A DNA stretch of 64,000 nt from 66-474 sp035281745 (GTDB taxonomy: Bacteria; Pseudomonadota; Gammaproteobacteria; Xanthomonadales; Rhodanobacteraceae): NCBI GenBank assembly GCA_035281745.1, contig DATEDI010000017.1:10031-74030 (forward strand), read 5' to 3'. Within the stretch, counting starts at the first letter, position 1, and every line of letters begins with the position of its first letter. The position numbers were made by a program, and so were the translations under genes. Positions 1 to 10,284 of the stretch are shown here, in pieces. The notes under the pieces were generated by a model. That model was not told the origin of the DNA. It saw nothing but the letters and a program-made list of their open reading frames with translations, and did no database searches.

Positions 1-1146
1 ATGTTCAACATGTTCTCGGGCGGCGCGCTGGCGCGCTTCTCGCTGTTCGCATTGGGCGTGATCCCGTACATCTCCGCATCCATCGTGGTGCAGATGATGG
101 GTTCGGTGCTGCCGAGCTGGCAGGCGCTGAAAAAGGAAGGCCAGTCAGGTCAGCGCATCCTCACCAAGTACACCCGCTGGGGTACGGTCGGCCTGTCGGC
201 CTTCCAGGCGTTCGGCATTGCGATGGCGCTGCAGAAGGAAGGGCTCTCCGGCGGCGTGCCGATCGTGTACAACCCGGGCTTCGGTTTCATCTTCGCCTCG
301 GTGATCGGCCTCACCGCCGGCAGCATGTTCCTGATGTGGCTGGGCGAGCAGATGACCGAGCGCGGGATCGGCAACGGCATCTCGCTGATCATTTTCGCCG
401 GCATCGTCGCGGGGTTGCCGCAGGCGCTGACGCAGACGTTCACGATGGCCAGCAATGGCGAGTTGTCGCCGATCAAGGTGCTGCTGGTGGTGGTGATCGT
501 GTTGGCGGTGACTGCGTTCTGCGTGTTCATGGAAAGCGCGCAGCGCCGGATCACGGTGAATTATGCACGGCGCCAGGGCGGATCCAAGGCCTACCAGAAC
601 CAGAGCTCGCACCTGCCGCTGAAGATCAACATGTCGGGCGTGATCCCGCCGATTTTTGCGTCGTCGCTGATCCTGTTCCCGGCCACCGCGTCCACGTGGT
701 TCTCCAATGCCAGCCAGATGCATTGGTTGCAACGCCTGACCACCGCGCTGTCGCCGGGCGAGCCGCCGTACATGATCCTGTACGCCGCCATGATCATCAT
801 CTTCGCGTTCTTCTATACCGCGATCGTGTTCAACTCGCAGGAAACCGCGGACAACCTGAAGCGTTCCGGTGCGCTGATTCCGGGTTTGCGTCCGGGCAAG
901 GCGACCGCAGATTACATCGATGCGGTGCTGACCCGCCTGACCGGCGCCGGCGCCGTCTATCTTGCGGCGGTGTGCCTGATCCCGACGTTCATGCAGACCG
1001 AATGGCACGTGCCGTTCTACTTCGGTGGCACCTCGCTGCTGATCGTGGTGGTGGTGGCCATGGATTTCCGGGCGCAGGTATCCGCGCATCTGGTATCGCA
1101 CCAGTACGAAAGTTTGCTGAAGAAGGCCAATCTGCGGCGGGGATAG
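1..1146 (+). CDS. secY: Protein translocase subunit SecY (5' partial)
   Basis: Central channel subunit of the SecYEG inner-membrane translocon, which exports unfolded proteins and inserts membrane proteins. The reading frame is open from the first base of the window. Its first visible residues (MFNMFSGGALARFS) match a region about 60 residues into the usual ~440-residue protein, so the true start lies upstream and the Met at base 1 is internal. Visible features are the GVIPYISASIVVQMM segment, many hydrophobic helices, and the conserved cytosolic loop ESAQRRITVNYARR. The C-terminus (ESLLKKANLRRG) looks intact. It is the last gene of the spc-type ribosomal operon. No rpmJ follows it, unlike in enteric bacteria. 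Confidence 0.96.
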   Translation: MFNMFSGGALARFSLFALGVIPYISASIVVQMMGSVLPSWQALKKEGQSGQRILTKYTRWGTVGLSAFQAFGIAMALQKEGLSGGVPIVYNPGFGFIFASVIGLTAGSMFLMWLGEQMTERGIGNGISLIIFAGIVAGLPQALTQTFTMASNGELSPIKVLLVVVIVLAVTAFCVFMESAQRRITVNYARRQGGSKAYQNQSSHLPLKINMSGVIPPIFASSLILFPATASTWFSNASQMHWLQRLTTALSPGEPPYMILYAAMIIIFAFFYTAIVFNSQETADNLKRSGALIPGLRPGKATADYIDAVLTRLTGAGAVYLAAVCLIPTFMQTEWHVPFYFGGTSLLIVVVVAMDFRAQVSAHLVSHQYESLLKKANLRRG

Positions 1147-1274
1147 CTCGCGGCGGAAGCGATTGGATGAGGCGGCATGACCTGCCGCGCAGGTTTCGAG
1201 GGGTTCGGCCGGGCGCAAATCCGGCATGGGTTCAGGCGAGCGGGAACGGGTTTCCGCGAAGCCGGGTTTCAGGC

Positions 1275-1280
1275 TATAAT
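1275..1280 (+). promoter_or_regulatory. Likely -10 box of a promoter ahead of rpsM
   Basis: A perfect TATAAT hexamer lies about 50 bases before the rpsM start, in the 182-base gap after secY. No good -35 is visible at 16-18 bases upstream. A tight inverted repeat (TTGCCGA/TCGGCAA, 1288-1302) follows it in the leader. Alpha operons often have their own promoter and an S4-controlled leader, so a regulated start here is plausible but inferred. Confidence 0.5.
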
Positions 1281-1328
1281 TAACAGTTTGCCGAATCGGC
1301 AACGCATTTCAGGTGGAGTACCCACAAC

Positions 1329-1685
1329 ATGGCACGTATCGCAGGCGTCAACCTGCCCGTCAACAAGCACGTCTGGATCGGCTTGCAAAGCATCTACGGC
1401 GTCGGCCGCACCCGCTCGCGCAAGATCTGCGAATCGGCGGGCGTGGACCCGACCACCCAGATCAAATCGCTGTCCGAGGGCGAGGTGGAGAACCTGCGCC
1501 GCGAAGTGGCGAAATTCACCGTGGAAGGCGACCTGCGTCGTGAGGTTGGCATCAGCGTCAAGCGCCTGATGGACCTCGGCACTTATCGCGGTCTGCGCCA
1601 CCGTCGCGGCCTGCCCGCGCGCGGTCAGCGCACCCGCACCAATGCGCGCACCCGCAAGGGTCCGCGTCGCGCCATCAAGAAGTAG
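1329..1685 (+). CDS. rpsM: 30S ribosomal protein S13
   Basis: Small-subunit head protein that contacts the P-site tRNA and the 50S subunit. The 118-residue product has the family's usual length and start (MARIAGVNLPVNKHVWIGLQ), the helix-two-turn-helix region, and a basic tail (GQRTRTNARTRKGPRR) that reaches toward the decoding centre. A GGTGGAG ribosome-binding site precedes the ATG. It opens the alpha-type operon rpsM-rpsK-rpsD-rpoA-rplQ, 182 bases after secY. Confidence 0.97.
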   Translation: MARIAGVNLPVNKHVWIGLQSIYGVGRTRSRKICESAGVDPTTQIKSLSEGEVENLRREVAKFTVEGDLRREVGISVKRLMDLGTYRGLRHRRGLPARGQRTRTNARTRKGPRRAIKK

Positions 1686-1742
1686 TGCCTCGCGCGCCAC
1701 GGCGGGCGCGTTGCACGGAAACATTTTTCAACCGGATAACCC

Positions 1743-2132
1743 ATGGACAAACCAGCAGCCAAGTCGAAGAAGAAGACCAAGCGCATCGTCGTTGACGGTG
1801 TCGCCCACGTCCAGGCTTCCTTCAACAACACCATCGTCACCATCACCGATCGCCAGGGCAATGCGCTGTCCTGGGCCACCGCGGGTGGCGCGGGTTTCCG
1901 CGGTTCGCGCAAGTCCACGCCTTTCGCTGCGCAGGTCGCGGCGGAGAAGGCCGGACGCGTGGCGCTGGATTACGGCGTCAAGTCGTTGGAAGTGCGCATC
2001 AAGGGTCCCGGCCCGGGTCGCGAGTCGGCCGTGCGTTCATTGAACGCACTCGGCTACAAGGTCACCAACATCATCGACGTCACGCCGATTCCGCACAACG
2101 GCTGCCGTCCTCCGAAGAAGCGGAGGGTCTGA
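1743..2132 (+). CDS. rpsK: 30S ribosomal protein S11
   Basis: Platform protein of the small subunit, near the E site and the Shine-Dalgarno helix. The 129-residue product carries the family hallmarks: HVQASFNNTIVTITD near the N-terminus, GAGFRGSRKSTPFAAQ in the middle, and the C-terminal IDVTPIPHNGCRPPKKRRV. It lies 57 bases after rpsM, and rpsD begins one base after its stop codon, so rpsK and rpsD are probably translationally coupled. Confidence 0.97.
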   Translation: MDKPAAKSKKKTKRIVVDGVAHVQASFNNTIVTITDRQGNALSWATAGGAGFRGSRKSTPFAAQVAAEKAGRVALDYGVKSLEVRIKGPGPGRESAVRSLNALGYKVTNIIDVTPIPHNGCRPPKKRRV

Positions 2133-2133
2133 C

Positions 2134-2763
2134 ATGGCACGCTATCGTGGTCCCACCTGCAAACTCGCCCGTCGCGAAGGTTATGACCTTTCGCTGAAGA
2201 GCCCGGCGCGCGCAATCGATTCCAAGTGCAAGTTCGAAAACAAGCCTGGCCAGCACGGCGTCGCGGCCAAGCGTTCGCGCCCGTCCGACTACGCGGTGCA
2301 GTTGCGCGAGAAGCAGAAGGTCAAGCGCATCTACGGCGTGCTCGAGCGCCAATTCGGCAACTACTACAAGAAGGCCACCCAGCTGAAGGGCAATACCGGT
2401 GAAAACCTGTTGCGCATCCTGGAAGCCCGCCTCGACAACGTCGTGTACCGGATGGGTTTCGCGGTCACCCGTGCCCAGGCGCGTCAGTTGGTGGCGCACA
2501 AATCCATCATGGTCAACGGCAAGAAGGCCAACGTGCCGTCGCTGTCGCTTCGTCCCGGTGACGAGATCAAGCTCACCGATCGCGCGCAGAAGCAGTTGCG
2601 CGTGCAAGAAGCGCTGAAGGTTTCCGAAAGCATGGACCTTCGGCCCGGCTGGATCGAAGTCGATTCGAAGAATGCGGCAGGCGTGTTCAAGGCCATGCCG
2701 GACCGTGCCGAGCTGCCCAGCGACATCAATGAAGCGTTGATCGTCGAGTTGTATTCGAAGTAA
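2134..2763 (+). CDS. rpsD: 30S ribosomal protein S4
   Basis: Primary assembly protein that binds the 5' domain of 16S rRNA; in enteric bacteria it also represses the alpha operon. The 209 residues match the usual length. The N-terminal RYRGPTCKLARREGYDL and the RNA-binding S4 domain (RLDNVVYRMGFAVTRAQARQLVAHKSIMVNG, split across roughly residues 95-130) are clear. It lacks the zinc-binding Cys set found in some S4 proteins. The ATG follows the rpsK stop by one base. Whether this S4 represses its own operon cannot be read from the sequence. Confidence 0.97.
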   Translation: MARYRGPTCKLARREGYDLSLKSPARAIDSKCKFENKPGQHGVAAKRSRPSDYAVQLREKQKVKRIYGVLERQFGNYYKKATQLKGNTGENLLRILEARLDNVVYRMGFAVTRAQARQLVAHKSIMVNGKKANVPSLSLRPGDEIKLTDRAQKQLRVQEALKVSESMDLRPGWIEVDSKNAAGVFKAMPDRAELPSDINEALIVELYSK

Positions 2764-2900
2764 TGCGTTGCTGCCGGCGCGGCGGGACCTTGCGGTCGCC
2801 GCCTGCGCCACCGACGCAAGCCGGACGGCGGTGCCGTTCGGTGTTGATTATCGGAGCCCGAATCCTGCGCGGCTCCACCTGTGATCTTCCGGAGTAGCCC

Positions 2901-3899
2901 ATGGCAGTCTCTTCCACTCAGGTCCTGCGTCCGCGTGGTCTGAAAGTCGAACCCGTCGGACCCAATCACGCGCGCGTCGTCGTCGAACCGCTGGAGCGCG
3001 GCTACGGCCATACGCTCGGCAATGCGCTGCGCCGCGTGCTGCTGTCGTCCATTGCCGGCGCGGCCATCGTCGAGGCCGAAATCGAAGGCGTGTTGCACGA
3101 ATACACCACGCTCGAAGGTTTGCAGGAAGACGTGATCGAGGTGCTCCTGAACCTCAAGGGCGTCGCGATCCGCCTGAACGGCGCCGAAGAAGCCAACCTC
3201 ACGCTCTCCAAGAAAGGCAAGGGCGTGGTCACCGCGGGCGACATCACCGTGGATCACACGGTGGAAATCGTCAATCCCGAGCACGTGATCTGCCACCTGA
3301 CCAAGGACGTCGCGCTCAACATCCGCCTCAAGGCGCGGCGCGGCATCGGCTACCAGCCGGCGGTCAGCCGTACGAATCCGGACGAGGAATCCCGTCCGAT
3401 CGGGCGCCTGCAGATCGATGCGTCGTTCTGCCCGGTGCGCCGCGTGGCGTATTCCGTCGACGCCGCGCGCGTCGAGCAGCGCACCAACCTCGACAAGCTG
3501 GTGCTGGACGTCGAAACCAACGGCACCGTGGCGGTGGACGAGGCCGTCCGCCAGGCCGCGCAGACGCTGCACGAGCAGTTGTCGGTGTTCGGCGACTTCA
3601 AGAGCCGCGAATCCACCGAGTCCGAGAAGGACAAGACTGGCGTGTCGCCGCTGCTGCTGCGTCCGATCGACGACCTGGAACTCACCGTGCGCTCGGCCAA
3701 TTGCCTCAAGGCCGAGAGCATCTACTACATCGGCGACCTGGTGCAGAAGACCGAAGTCGAACTGCTGAAGACCCCGAACCTCGGCAAGAAGTCGCTCACC
3801 GAGATCAAGGACGTGCTCGGCGCCAAGGGCCTCGCCCTCGGCACCAAGCTCGAGAACTGGCCGCCGGCCGGGATTTCATCGGGCATGCAGCTGGGTTGA
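2901..3899 (+). CDS. rpoA: DNA-directed RNA polymerase subunit alpha
   Basis: Scaffold subunit of RNA polymerase; the C-terminal domain contacts UP elements and activators. The 332 residues hold the dimerising N-terminal domain (YGHTLGNALRRVLLSS near residue 35; DHTVEIVNPEHVIC) up to about residue 235. After a linker comes the C-terminal domain with its helix-hairpin-helix (LLLRPIDDLELTVRSANCLK, then TEVELLKTPNLGKKSLTEIK). A 137-base gap separates it from rpsD. GGAG lies 6-9 bases before the ATG. Confidence 0.97.
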   Translation: MAVSSTQVLRPRGLKVEPVGPNHARVVVEPLERGYGHTLGNALRRVLLSSIAGAAIVEAEIEGVLHEYTTLEGLQEDVIEVLLNLKGVAIRLNGAEEANLTLSKKGKGVVTAGDITVDHTVEIVNPEHVICHLTKDVALNIRLKARRGIGYQPAVSRTNPDEESRPIGRLQIDASFCPVRRVAYSVDAARVEQRTNLDKLVLDVETNGTVAVDEAVRQAAQTLHEQLSVFGDFKSRESTESEKDKTGVSPLLLRPIDDLELTVRSANCLKAESIYYIGDLVQKTEVELLKTPNLGKKSLTEIKDVLGAKGLALGTKLENWPPAGISSGMQLG

Positions 3900-4144
3900 A
3901 ACAGGAGGCGTTGGCGCGCCCCTACCTCCGCGTGTTTGTTTTTGCGATCATTCGCGATCGCTGCGTCACGAATCATCGAGTCGCTTGAAACGATTCGATG
4001 GTCGGCAACACCAGAACGGCCATCCATGGCCTGACTATTCACAAAAGCTCGCTTCGACGAGCATCGTGGTTTTCAAGAGCGACTATCGCAGGGCTCCTGC
4101 AACCATTGCAGGTTTCCCATAACAACAGACGAGAGATTTATCCC
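3900..4144. other. Unusually long rpoA-rplQ spacer
   Basis: These 245 non-coding bases separate two genes that are usually only tens of bases apart. They contain a small hairpin (CCTGCAA/TTGCAGG near 4097-4113) and a second short one (CTCGCTTCGACGAG near 4049). No rho-independent terminator or clear promoter was found. It could be a processing or attenuation region for rplQ. Confidence 0.4.
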
Positions 4145-4525
4145 ATGCGTCACCTCAAATCCGGACGTAAGCTCAACCGGACCAGTTCCCATCGCGAAGC
4201 CATGTTCAAGAACATGGCGGCTTCGCTGATCAAGCACGAACTGATCCGCACCACGCTGCCCAAGGCCAAGGATCTGCGCCGGGTCGCCGAGCCCTTGATC
4301 ACGCTGGCCAAGGTCGACGGCGTCGCCAATCGCCGCCTCGCATTTGCGCGTCTGCGCGACAAGCAGGCCGTCGGCAAGTTGTTCGTGGAACTCGGCCCGC
4401 GTTATCGCGAGCGCAAGGGCGGCTACCTGCGCATCATCAAGTGCGGATTCCGCGATGGCGACAATGCGCCATTGGCGTATGTGGAGCTGGTCGATCGTCC
4501 GCAAGTGCAGGCCGCCGAAGACTGA
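4145..4525 (+). CDS. rplQ: 50S ribosomal protein L17
   Basis: Large-subunit protein near the peptide exit tunnel. The 126-residue product starts MRHLKSGRKLNRTSSHREAM and continues with the family core (ASLIKHELIRTTLPKAKDLRRVAEPLI, residues ~25-52), then ends in the acidic tail QVQAAED. The open frame extends upstream to 3998, but the conserved L17 start at 4145 decides the coding start. It is the last gene of the alpha operon and is followed at once by a strong terminator. Confidence 0.96.
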   Translation: MRHLKSGRKLNRTSSHREAMFKNMAASLIKHELIRTTLPKAKDLRRVAEPLITLAKVDGVANRRLAFARLRDKQAVGKLFVELGPRYRERKGGYLRIIKCGFRDGDNAPLAYVELVDRPQVQAAED

Positions 4526-4550
4526 TGCAGGGGCGCGTGCCTGGAAACGA

Positions 4551-4577
4551 AAACCCGGCCCATGGCCGGGTTTTTTA
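4551..4577 (+). terminator. Rho-independent terminator of the ribosomal operon
   Basis: A perfect ACCCGGCC/GGCCGGGT stem (4553-4560 with 4564-4571) has a three-base CAT loop and runs into six T residues. It lies 25 bases after the rplQ stop and is the clear end of the alpha operon. Confidence 0.93.
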
Positions 4578-4645
4578 TTGAATGGCATGACACGCCATCG
4601 CGAAAACGTTACTGTTGCCCGCCTGCTCCTCTATTCGTACTGGTC

Positions 4646-5197
4646 ATGAATCCATTCCGCTGGTCTTTCCGCATTGCGTTTCTGATCGGCTTCCTGATCT
4701 GCGTGGCCTTGCTCGGCTACGCGCTGTATGAGGAGATGTACCAGAATCAGATCCCGTGTTACCTGTGTGTGATGCAGCGGATAGCATTCGTATGGATGGG
4801 TTTGTTTTTTCTCGTCGGCGGGCTGCATGCGCCGCGCGCGAAGGGACGCCGGACCTATATCGTGCTGGTATTGATCGGCGCGGCGTTCGGCATTGCCATG
4901 GCAGCCCGCCAATTGTGGTTGCAGTCGTTGCCGGCGGATCAGGTTCCTGCCTGTGGCGCAAGCTTTGGCACACTCGTTGCCATGCTCCAGCACGGATCGA
5001 TGCCGCTCGGTCGATTCGTGGCAGTGGTTCTGCACGGCGATGGAAACTGTGCGGCGGTGACTTGGCGCTTCCTCGGTTTGTCGATGGCCGGCTGGACGCT
5101 GATCTGGTACTTGCTGCTCGGCGTCTGGGCATTGCTGCCGCGGCCGCGCGGGAATAGATTGGGGAATACGCGCCCGCTGCGTGCCTCGAGGAGTTGA
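4646..5197 (+). CDS. dsbB: Disulfide bond formation protein B
   Basis: Inner-membrane quinone reductase that reoxidises periplasmic DsbA. The 183-residue product has four hydrophobic segments. Its first periplasmic loop holds the redox pair Cys38-Cys41 (PCYLC); the second loop holds Cys103 and Cys135. These are the two pairs expected of DsbB. The ATG at 4646 was chosen because upstream codons overlap the terminator and are not hydrophobic. Its stop overlaps the upstream part of the DAHP synthase ribosome-binding region, so the two genes are probably cotranscribed. Confidence 0.9.
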   Translation: MNPFRWSFRIAFLIGFLICVALLGYALYEEMYQNQIPCYLCVMQRIAFVWMGLFFLVGGLHAPRAKGRRTYIVLVLIGAAFGIAMAARQLWLQSLPADQVPACGASFGTLVAMLQHGSMPLGRFVAVVLHGDGNCAAVTWRFLGLSMAGWTLIWYLLLGVWALLPRPRGNRLGNTRPLRASRS

Positions 5198-5199
5198 AT

Positions 5200-6591
5200 A
5201 TGGCCGTTCCCGAAGTGTCGTCGCGCACCCCCTTGCGTCCGGTCCGTGAAGCGCGCCCGTGGAAAGCCGAGAGCTGGCAAGGCCATCCGGCGGCGCAGAT
5301 GCCGCACTACGAGGATGCGGCGGAATTGCAATCGGCCATGCAGCGGTTGGGCGCGCTGCCGCCGCTGGTGACTTCCTGGGAAGTGCTGGCGTTGAAATCC
5401 CTGCTGGCCGAAGCCCAGCAGGGCAAGCGCTTTCTGTTGCAGGGCGGTGATTGCGCGGAAATCTTCGCCGACTGCAACAACGAGGTGATTGCGAACCGCC
5501 TGAAAGTGTTGTTGCAGATGAGCCTGGTGCTGGTACACGGACTGCGCATGCCGGTGCTGCGCGTCGGCCGTTTCGCCGGTCAATACGCCAAGCCCCGTTC
5601 GGCCGATACCGAAACCGTCGATGGCGTGACGTTGCCGGTCTATCGCGGTGAACTGGTCAACGGCGCCGAGTTCACCCCGGAAGCGCGCCGGCCCGATCCG
5701 CAGCGCATGCTGGAAGGCCACTCGCGTTCGGCGATGACCATGAATTTCGTGCGCGCGTTGATCGATGGCGGTTTCGCCGATCTGCACCACCCGGAATACT
5801 GGAATCTCGCGTGGGTGGAACGCTCGCCTTTGGCGGCCGATTACCGGCAGATGGTCGAGGGCATTTCCGGGGCGATGCATTTCATGGAAACGCTGACCGG
5901 ACCGATCGCGAGCTTCCAGCGTGCAGATTTCTACACTTCTCACGAGGCGCTGCTGCTGCATTACGAGCAGGCGCTGACGCGCCAGGTGCCGCGCCAGTGG
6001 GGCTGGTTCGACCTGTCGACGCATTTCCCGTGGATCGGCATGCGTACCGCCGCGCTGGACGGCGCGCACGTTGAATTCTGCCGCGGCATCCGCAATCCGA
6101 TCGCGATCAAGATCGGGCCCGCGATGCACGCGGAACCGTTGCAACAGTTGATCGAGATATTGAATCCCGACGACGAACCCGGACGGCTGACGCTGATCCA
6201 CCGGATGGGCGCGGGCGGCGTCGGCCAGCACCTGCCGCGCTTGATCGAAGCCGTGCAAGCCACCGGCCGGCGCGTGCTGTGGGTGTGCGATCCCATGCAC
6301 GGCAACACCGAAAAACTCGGCACGGGTGTCAAGACGCGACGCTTCGCCAACATTCGCAGCGAACTGGAACAGGCGTTCGATATCCACGCGGCGGCGGGCA
6401 CGCACCTCGGCGGCGTGCATCTGGAGCTGACCGGCGAAGACGTCACCGAATGCATGGGCGGTGCCCGCGACCTTTCGGAGGCCGACCTGGCCCGCGCCTA
6501 CAAATCGACCGTCGATCCACGGCTCAACTACGAGCAGTCGCTGGAACTGGCGATGCTGATCGTGCGCAAATCAACGGTTCGGACCGGCTGA
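5200..6591 (+). CDS. aroG: Class II 3-deoxy-7-phosphoheptulonate (DAHP) synthase
   Basis: Condenses phosphoenolpyruvate with erythrose 4-phosphate, the first step of the shikimate pathway. The 463-residue product belongs to the class II family: WxxxPAAQMPHY near the start, the LLQGGDCAEIF motif around residue 80, RVGRFAGQYAKPRS, and late metal/substrate motifs WVCDPMHGNT and HLGGVHLELTGEDVTEC. A GAGGAG site lies six bases before the ATG at 5200; the TTG at 5194 abuts that site and is less likely. The 3' end overlaps the convergent glycosylase gene by 21 bases. Confidence 0.93.
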   Translation: MAVPEVSSRTPLRPVREARPWKAESWQGHPAAQMPHYEDAAELQSAMQRLGALPPLVTSWEVLALKSLLAEAQQGKRFLLQGGDCAEIFADCNNEVIANRLKVLLQMSLVLVHGLRMPVLRVGRFAGQYAKPRSADTETVDGVTLPVYRGELVNGAEFTPEARRPDPQRMLEGHSRSAMTMNFVRALIDGGFADLHHPEYWNLAWVERSPLAADYRQMVEGISGAMHFMETLTGPIASFQRADFYTSHEALLLHYEQALTRQVPRQWGWFDLSTHFPWIGMRTAALDGAHVEFCRGIRNPIAIKIGPAMHAEPLQQLIEILNPDDEPGRLTLIHRMGAGGVGQHLPRLIEAVQATGRRVLWVCDPMHGNTEKLGTGVKTRRFANIRSELEQAFDIHAAAGTHLGGVHLELTGEDVTECMGGARDLSEADLARAYKSTVDPRLNYEQSLELAMLIVRKSTVRTG

Positions 6592-7110
6592 CGGAGGTTG
6601 CTCTTCGGCGACGGCCGCGGCCAGTTCGCGCCACGGCTCGATATTCCAGAAACCGCGCGCCTGCCCGGATGGCGAAGGCAGCACGAAGACGCGCGATTGC
6701 GCCATACGCAATTCCTGCGGACCGTATCGGAACGCGCCGGGCAGGCCCAGTGCCGCACGCGCGGCATTCTTGCTGGTGAAAGCGACGATGCACGGCTTGC
6801 AACGCGCGAGCTTGCGCCGCAGCGATCCGGCATCGAACGCGCCGCGCGGCAGTTCAGCATCCGAACCGAAAGCGTGCTTGGCGACGTCCGTCAATCCGAT
6901 TCCGAATTGCAGCACTTCGCGGAATGCGTGCGGGGAAAGTTGGCGCGGCGTCAGGCCGACTTCGAACAACGTGCGCCAGAAATAATTGCCGGGATGCGCG
7001 TAGTAGGCGCCTTCTTGGGCAGAACGGGTGCCGGGCGCGGTGCCGCAGAACACGACGCGCAAGCCCGGCGCCAGCACGTCGGGCAATATCGTGCGCACGC
7101 GCGAAGTCAT
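6571..7110 (-). CDS. mug: Mug/TDG-family mismatch-specific DNA glycosylase, variant motif A
   Basis: Predicted base-excision repair enzyme that removes uracil or thymine mispaired with guanine. The 179-residue product has the family fold signature: FCGTAPGTRSA, then YYAHPGNYFWRTL, then a late LPSPSGQARGF corresponding to the intercalating NPSG-type loop. The canonical motif is GINPG with a catalytic Asn; here it reads GTAPG, so that Asn is absent and substrate range may differ. The start was set at MTSRVRT; MCG three codons earlier is an alternative. It is divergent from the RDD gene and overlaps the DAHP synthase end. Confidence 0.8.
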   Translation of the reverse strand: MTSRVRTILPDVLAPGLRVVFCGTAPGTRSAQEGAYYAHPGNYFWRTLFEVGLTPRQLSPHAFREVLQFGIGLTDVAKHAFGSDAELPRGAFDAGSLRRKLARCKPCIVAFTSKNAARAALGLPGAFRYGPQELRMAQSRVFVLPSPSGQARGFWNIEPWRELAAAVAEEQPPSAGPNR

Positions 7111-7172
7111 GCCGCACATTGTTGCATGGCCGCAGATGACGTGGCTCGGCGGCTGTGCCACCATCACTCCAG

Positions 7173-8186
7173 ATGAGCTCAACCGACAACGCTTTCGCAA
7201 ACGGTCTGCCGGTGCTGCCCCCGCACCAGGTTCAGCCGCGGCTGTACGCGGGCTTCTGGCGGCGGGTCATCGCGTTGCTTGTCGATGCGGTGGTGGTCTC
7301 GGCGATTCATTGGACGGTGGTGTTGTGTTCCGGCATCTGGCTGATGGTGCCGTGGACGTTGCTGGGCGGCGGTCATGGACCGGCGATGGCGGAGTTGGTC
7401 GACATCGCGTTGCAACCGTTCGGCATCGTTGTGGTGTGGCTCTACTTCGCGGTCTGCGAATCCTCGCGCTGGCAGGCGACGATTGGAAAGCTCGCGTTGG
7501 GATTGCGCGTCACCGATGAATACGGACGACGGATCGGGTTCGCCCGAGCCACCGGGCGCTACTTCGGTAAATTCGTGTCCGTCTTTTCCTTGGGGGTCGG
7601 CTTTTTGCTCGCGGCGTGGACGGCGCACAAACAGGCGCTCCACGATGACATGGCCGGTTGCTGCGTGGTGCGCAAGGCCGGACTTGCCGAATGGCAAGAC
7701 GGGCAGGCGGCGTCGCTGGAGTCGACGGTGTCACTACCACGCGCCAGCGGCTTGCCGGGCTGGGGCATCGCGTTGGTGGTGATCGGCGCCTGCGTTTTCT
7801 TGGCGCTCCCGGTGACCGGTTTCCTGGCTGCGTTTGCGATTCCCGCATGGCAACGCCATGCGCTGCGCGCGGAGGTGGCACAGGGTCTGGACCTGACGGA
7901 ACGCGCCCGCGCGCTGGTGGCGCAATATATCGGGGAGCGCGGCGCGCTTCCCGAAAACAACCGGGTACTCGGGTTGCCGAAGCCCGAAGCGATCCACGCA
8001 CGCTACGTCACCAGCGTGCGTGTGGCGGGCGGCAAGGTGGTGGTGACCTATGGCAACGAGGCGAACGCCGTCATCCGTGGCGGACACGTGGTGATTTCGC
8101 CGATGGGCAGTGCCACCCGCCTGCACTGGCGTTGCAGCAGTGCCGACATCGACGTCAGGTATCTGCCGCGAGAGTGCCAACCCTGA
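7173..8186 (+). CDS. RDD-domain membrane protein fused to a type IV pilin-like domain
   Basis: The 337-residue product has two parts. Residues ~24-170 form an RDD domain (LYAGFWRRVIALLVDAVVV, GKLALGLRVTDEYGRRI, KQALHDDMAG), a multi-helix inner-membrane module of uncertain transport role. From ~192 a hydrophobic segment ending in FAAFAIPAWQRHALRAEV leads into a region strongly like major type IV pilin: ERARALVAQYIGERGALPENN, YVTSVRVAGGKVVVTYG, and a terminal HWRCSS...YLPREC with the two Cys of the pilin disulfide loop. There is no G-FTLIE prepilin-peptidase site, so the pilin part is probably a tethered periplasmic sensor or adaptor. Start ATG 7173 precedes the first recognisable residues. Confidence 0.8.
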   Translation: MSSTDNAFANGLPVLPPHQVQPRLYAGFWRRVIALLVDAVVVSAIHWTVVLCSGIWLMVPWTLLGGGHGPAMAELVDIALQPFGIVVVWLYFAVCESSRWQATIGKLALGLRVTDEYGRRIGFARATGRYFGKFVSVFSLGVGFLLAAWTAHKQALHDDMAGCCVVRKAGLAEWQDGQAASLESTVSLPRASGLPGWGIALVVIGACVFLALPVTGFLAAFAIPAWQRHALRAEVAQGLDLTERARALVAQYIGERGALPENNRVLGLPKPEAIHARYVTSVRVAGGKVVVTYGNEANAVIRGGHVVISPMGSATRLHWRCSSADIDVRYLPRECQP

Positions 8187-8225
8187 AAGGGCCGCACTCC
8201 GACACGCCGGTTCCGAATCCCGCTC

Positions 8226-10073
<1,848 letters not shown>

Positions 10074-10087
10074 TGGGGCACGCGAAA

Positions 10088-10155
10088 CGGCCGCAGCTGC
10101 GGCCGAGGAGAGGGAAAGAAAAGCAGCGTCAGGAACACCGCACCCGGGGATTATA
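10088..10155 (-). promoter_or_regulatory. typA leader: -10 box and 18-bp palindrome
   Basis: On the minus strand a perfect TATAAT (10155-10150), preceded by AGG, lies about 77 bases before the typA start. The leader then contains a perfect 18-bp palindrome CGGCCGCAGCTGCGGCCG (10088-10105) only 15 bases before the ATG. No good -35 was seen. The palindrome could fold in mRNA close to the ribosome-binding region and affect translation; this is inference. Confidence 0.45.
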
Positions 10156-10284
10156 CCTGTTGCGGTGCGTCAACGGCGGCTTTGTGGTCGGTCGGTTCAG
10201 GTTTCTGCCCGCGGCGTCACGGACTGGCGCGTCGAGCTACGACAGGTCGCGGTGGCCCATGCCTCGCCACCGCAGCCAGCGCCG

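Noticed and set aside
145..1302. Long minus-strand open frame opposite secY
   Set aside because: Low-complexity Arg/His-rich translation without family motifs; it is the GC-rich shadow of secY.
1147..1328. Search for rpmJ (L36) between secY and rpsM
   Set aside because: No short frame with the L36 Cys/His pattern is present in any frame.
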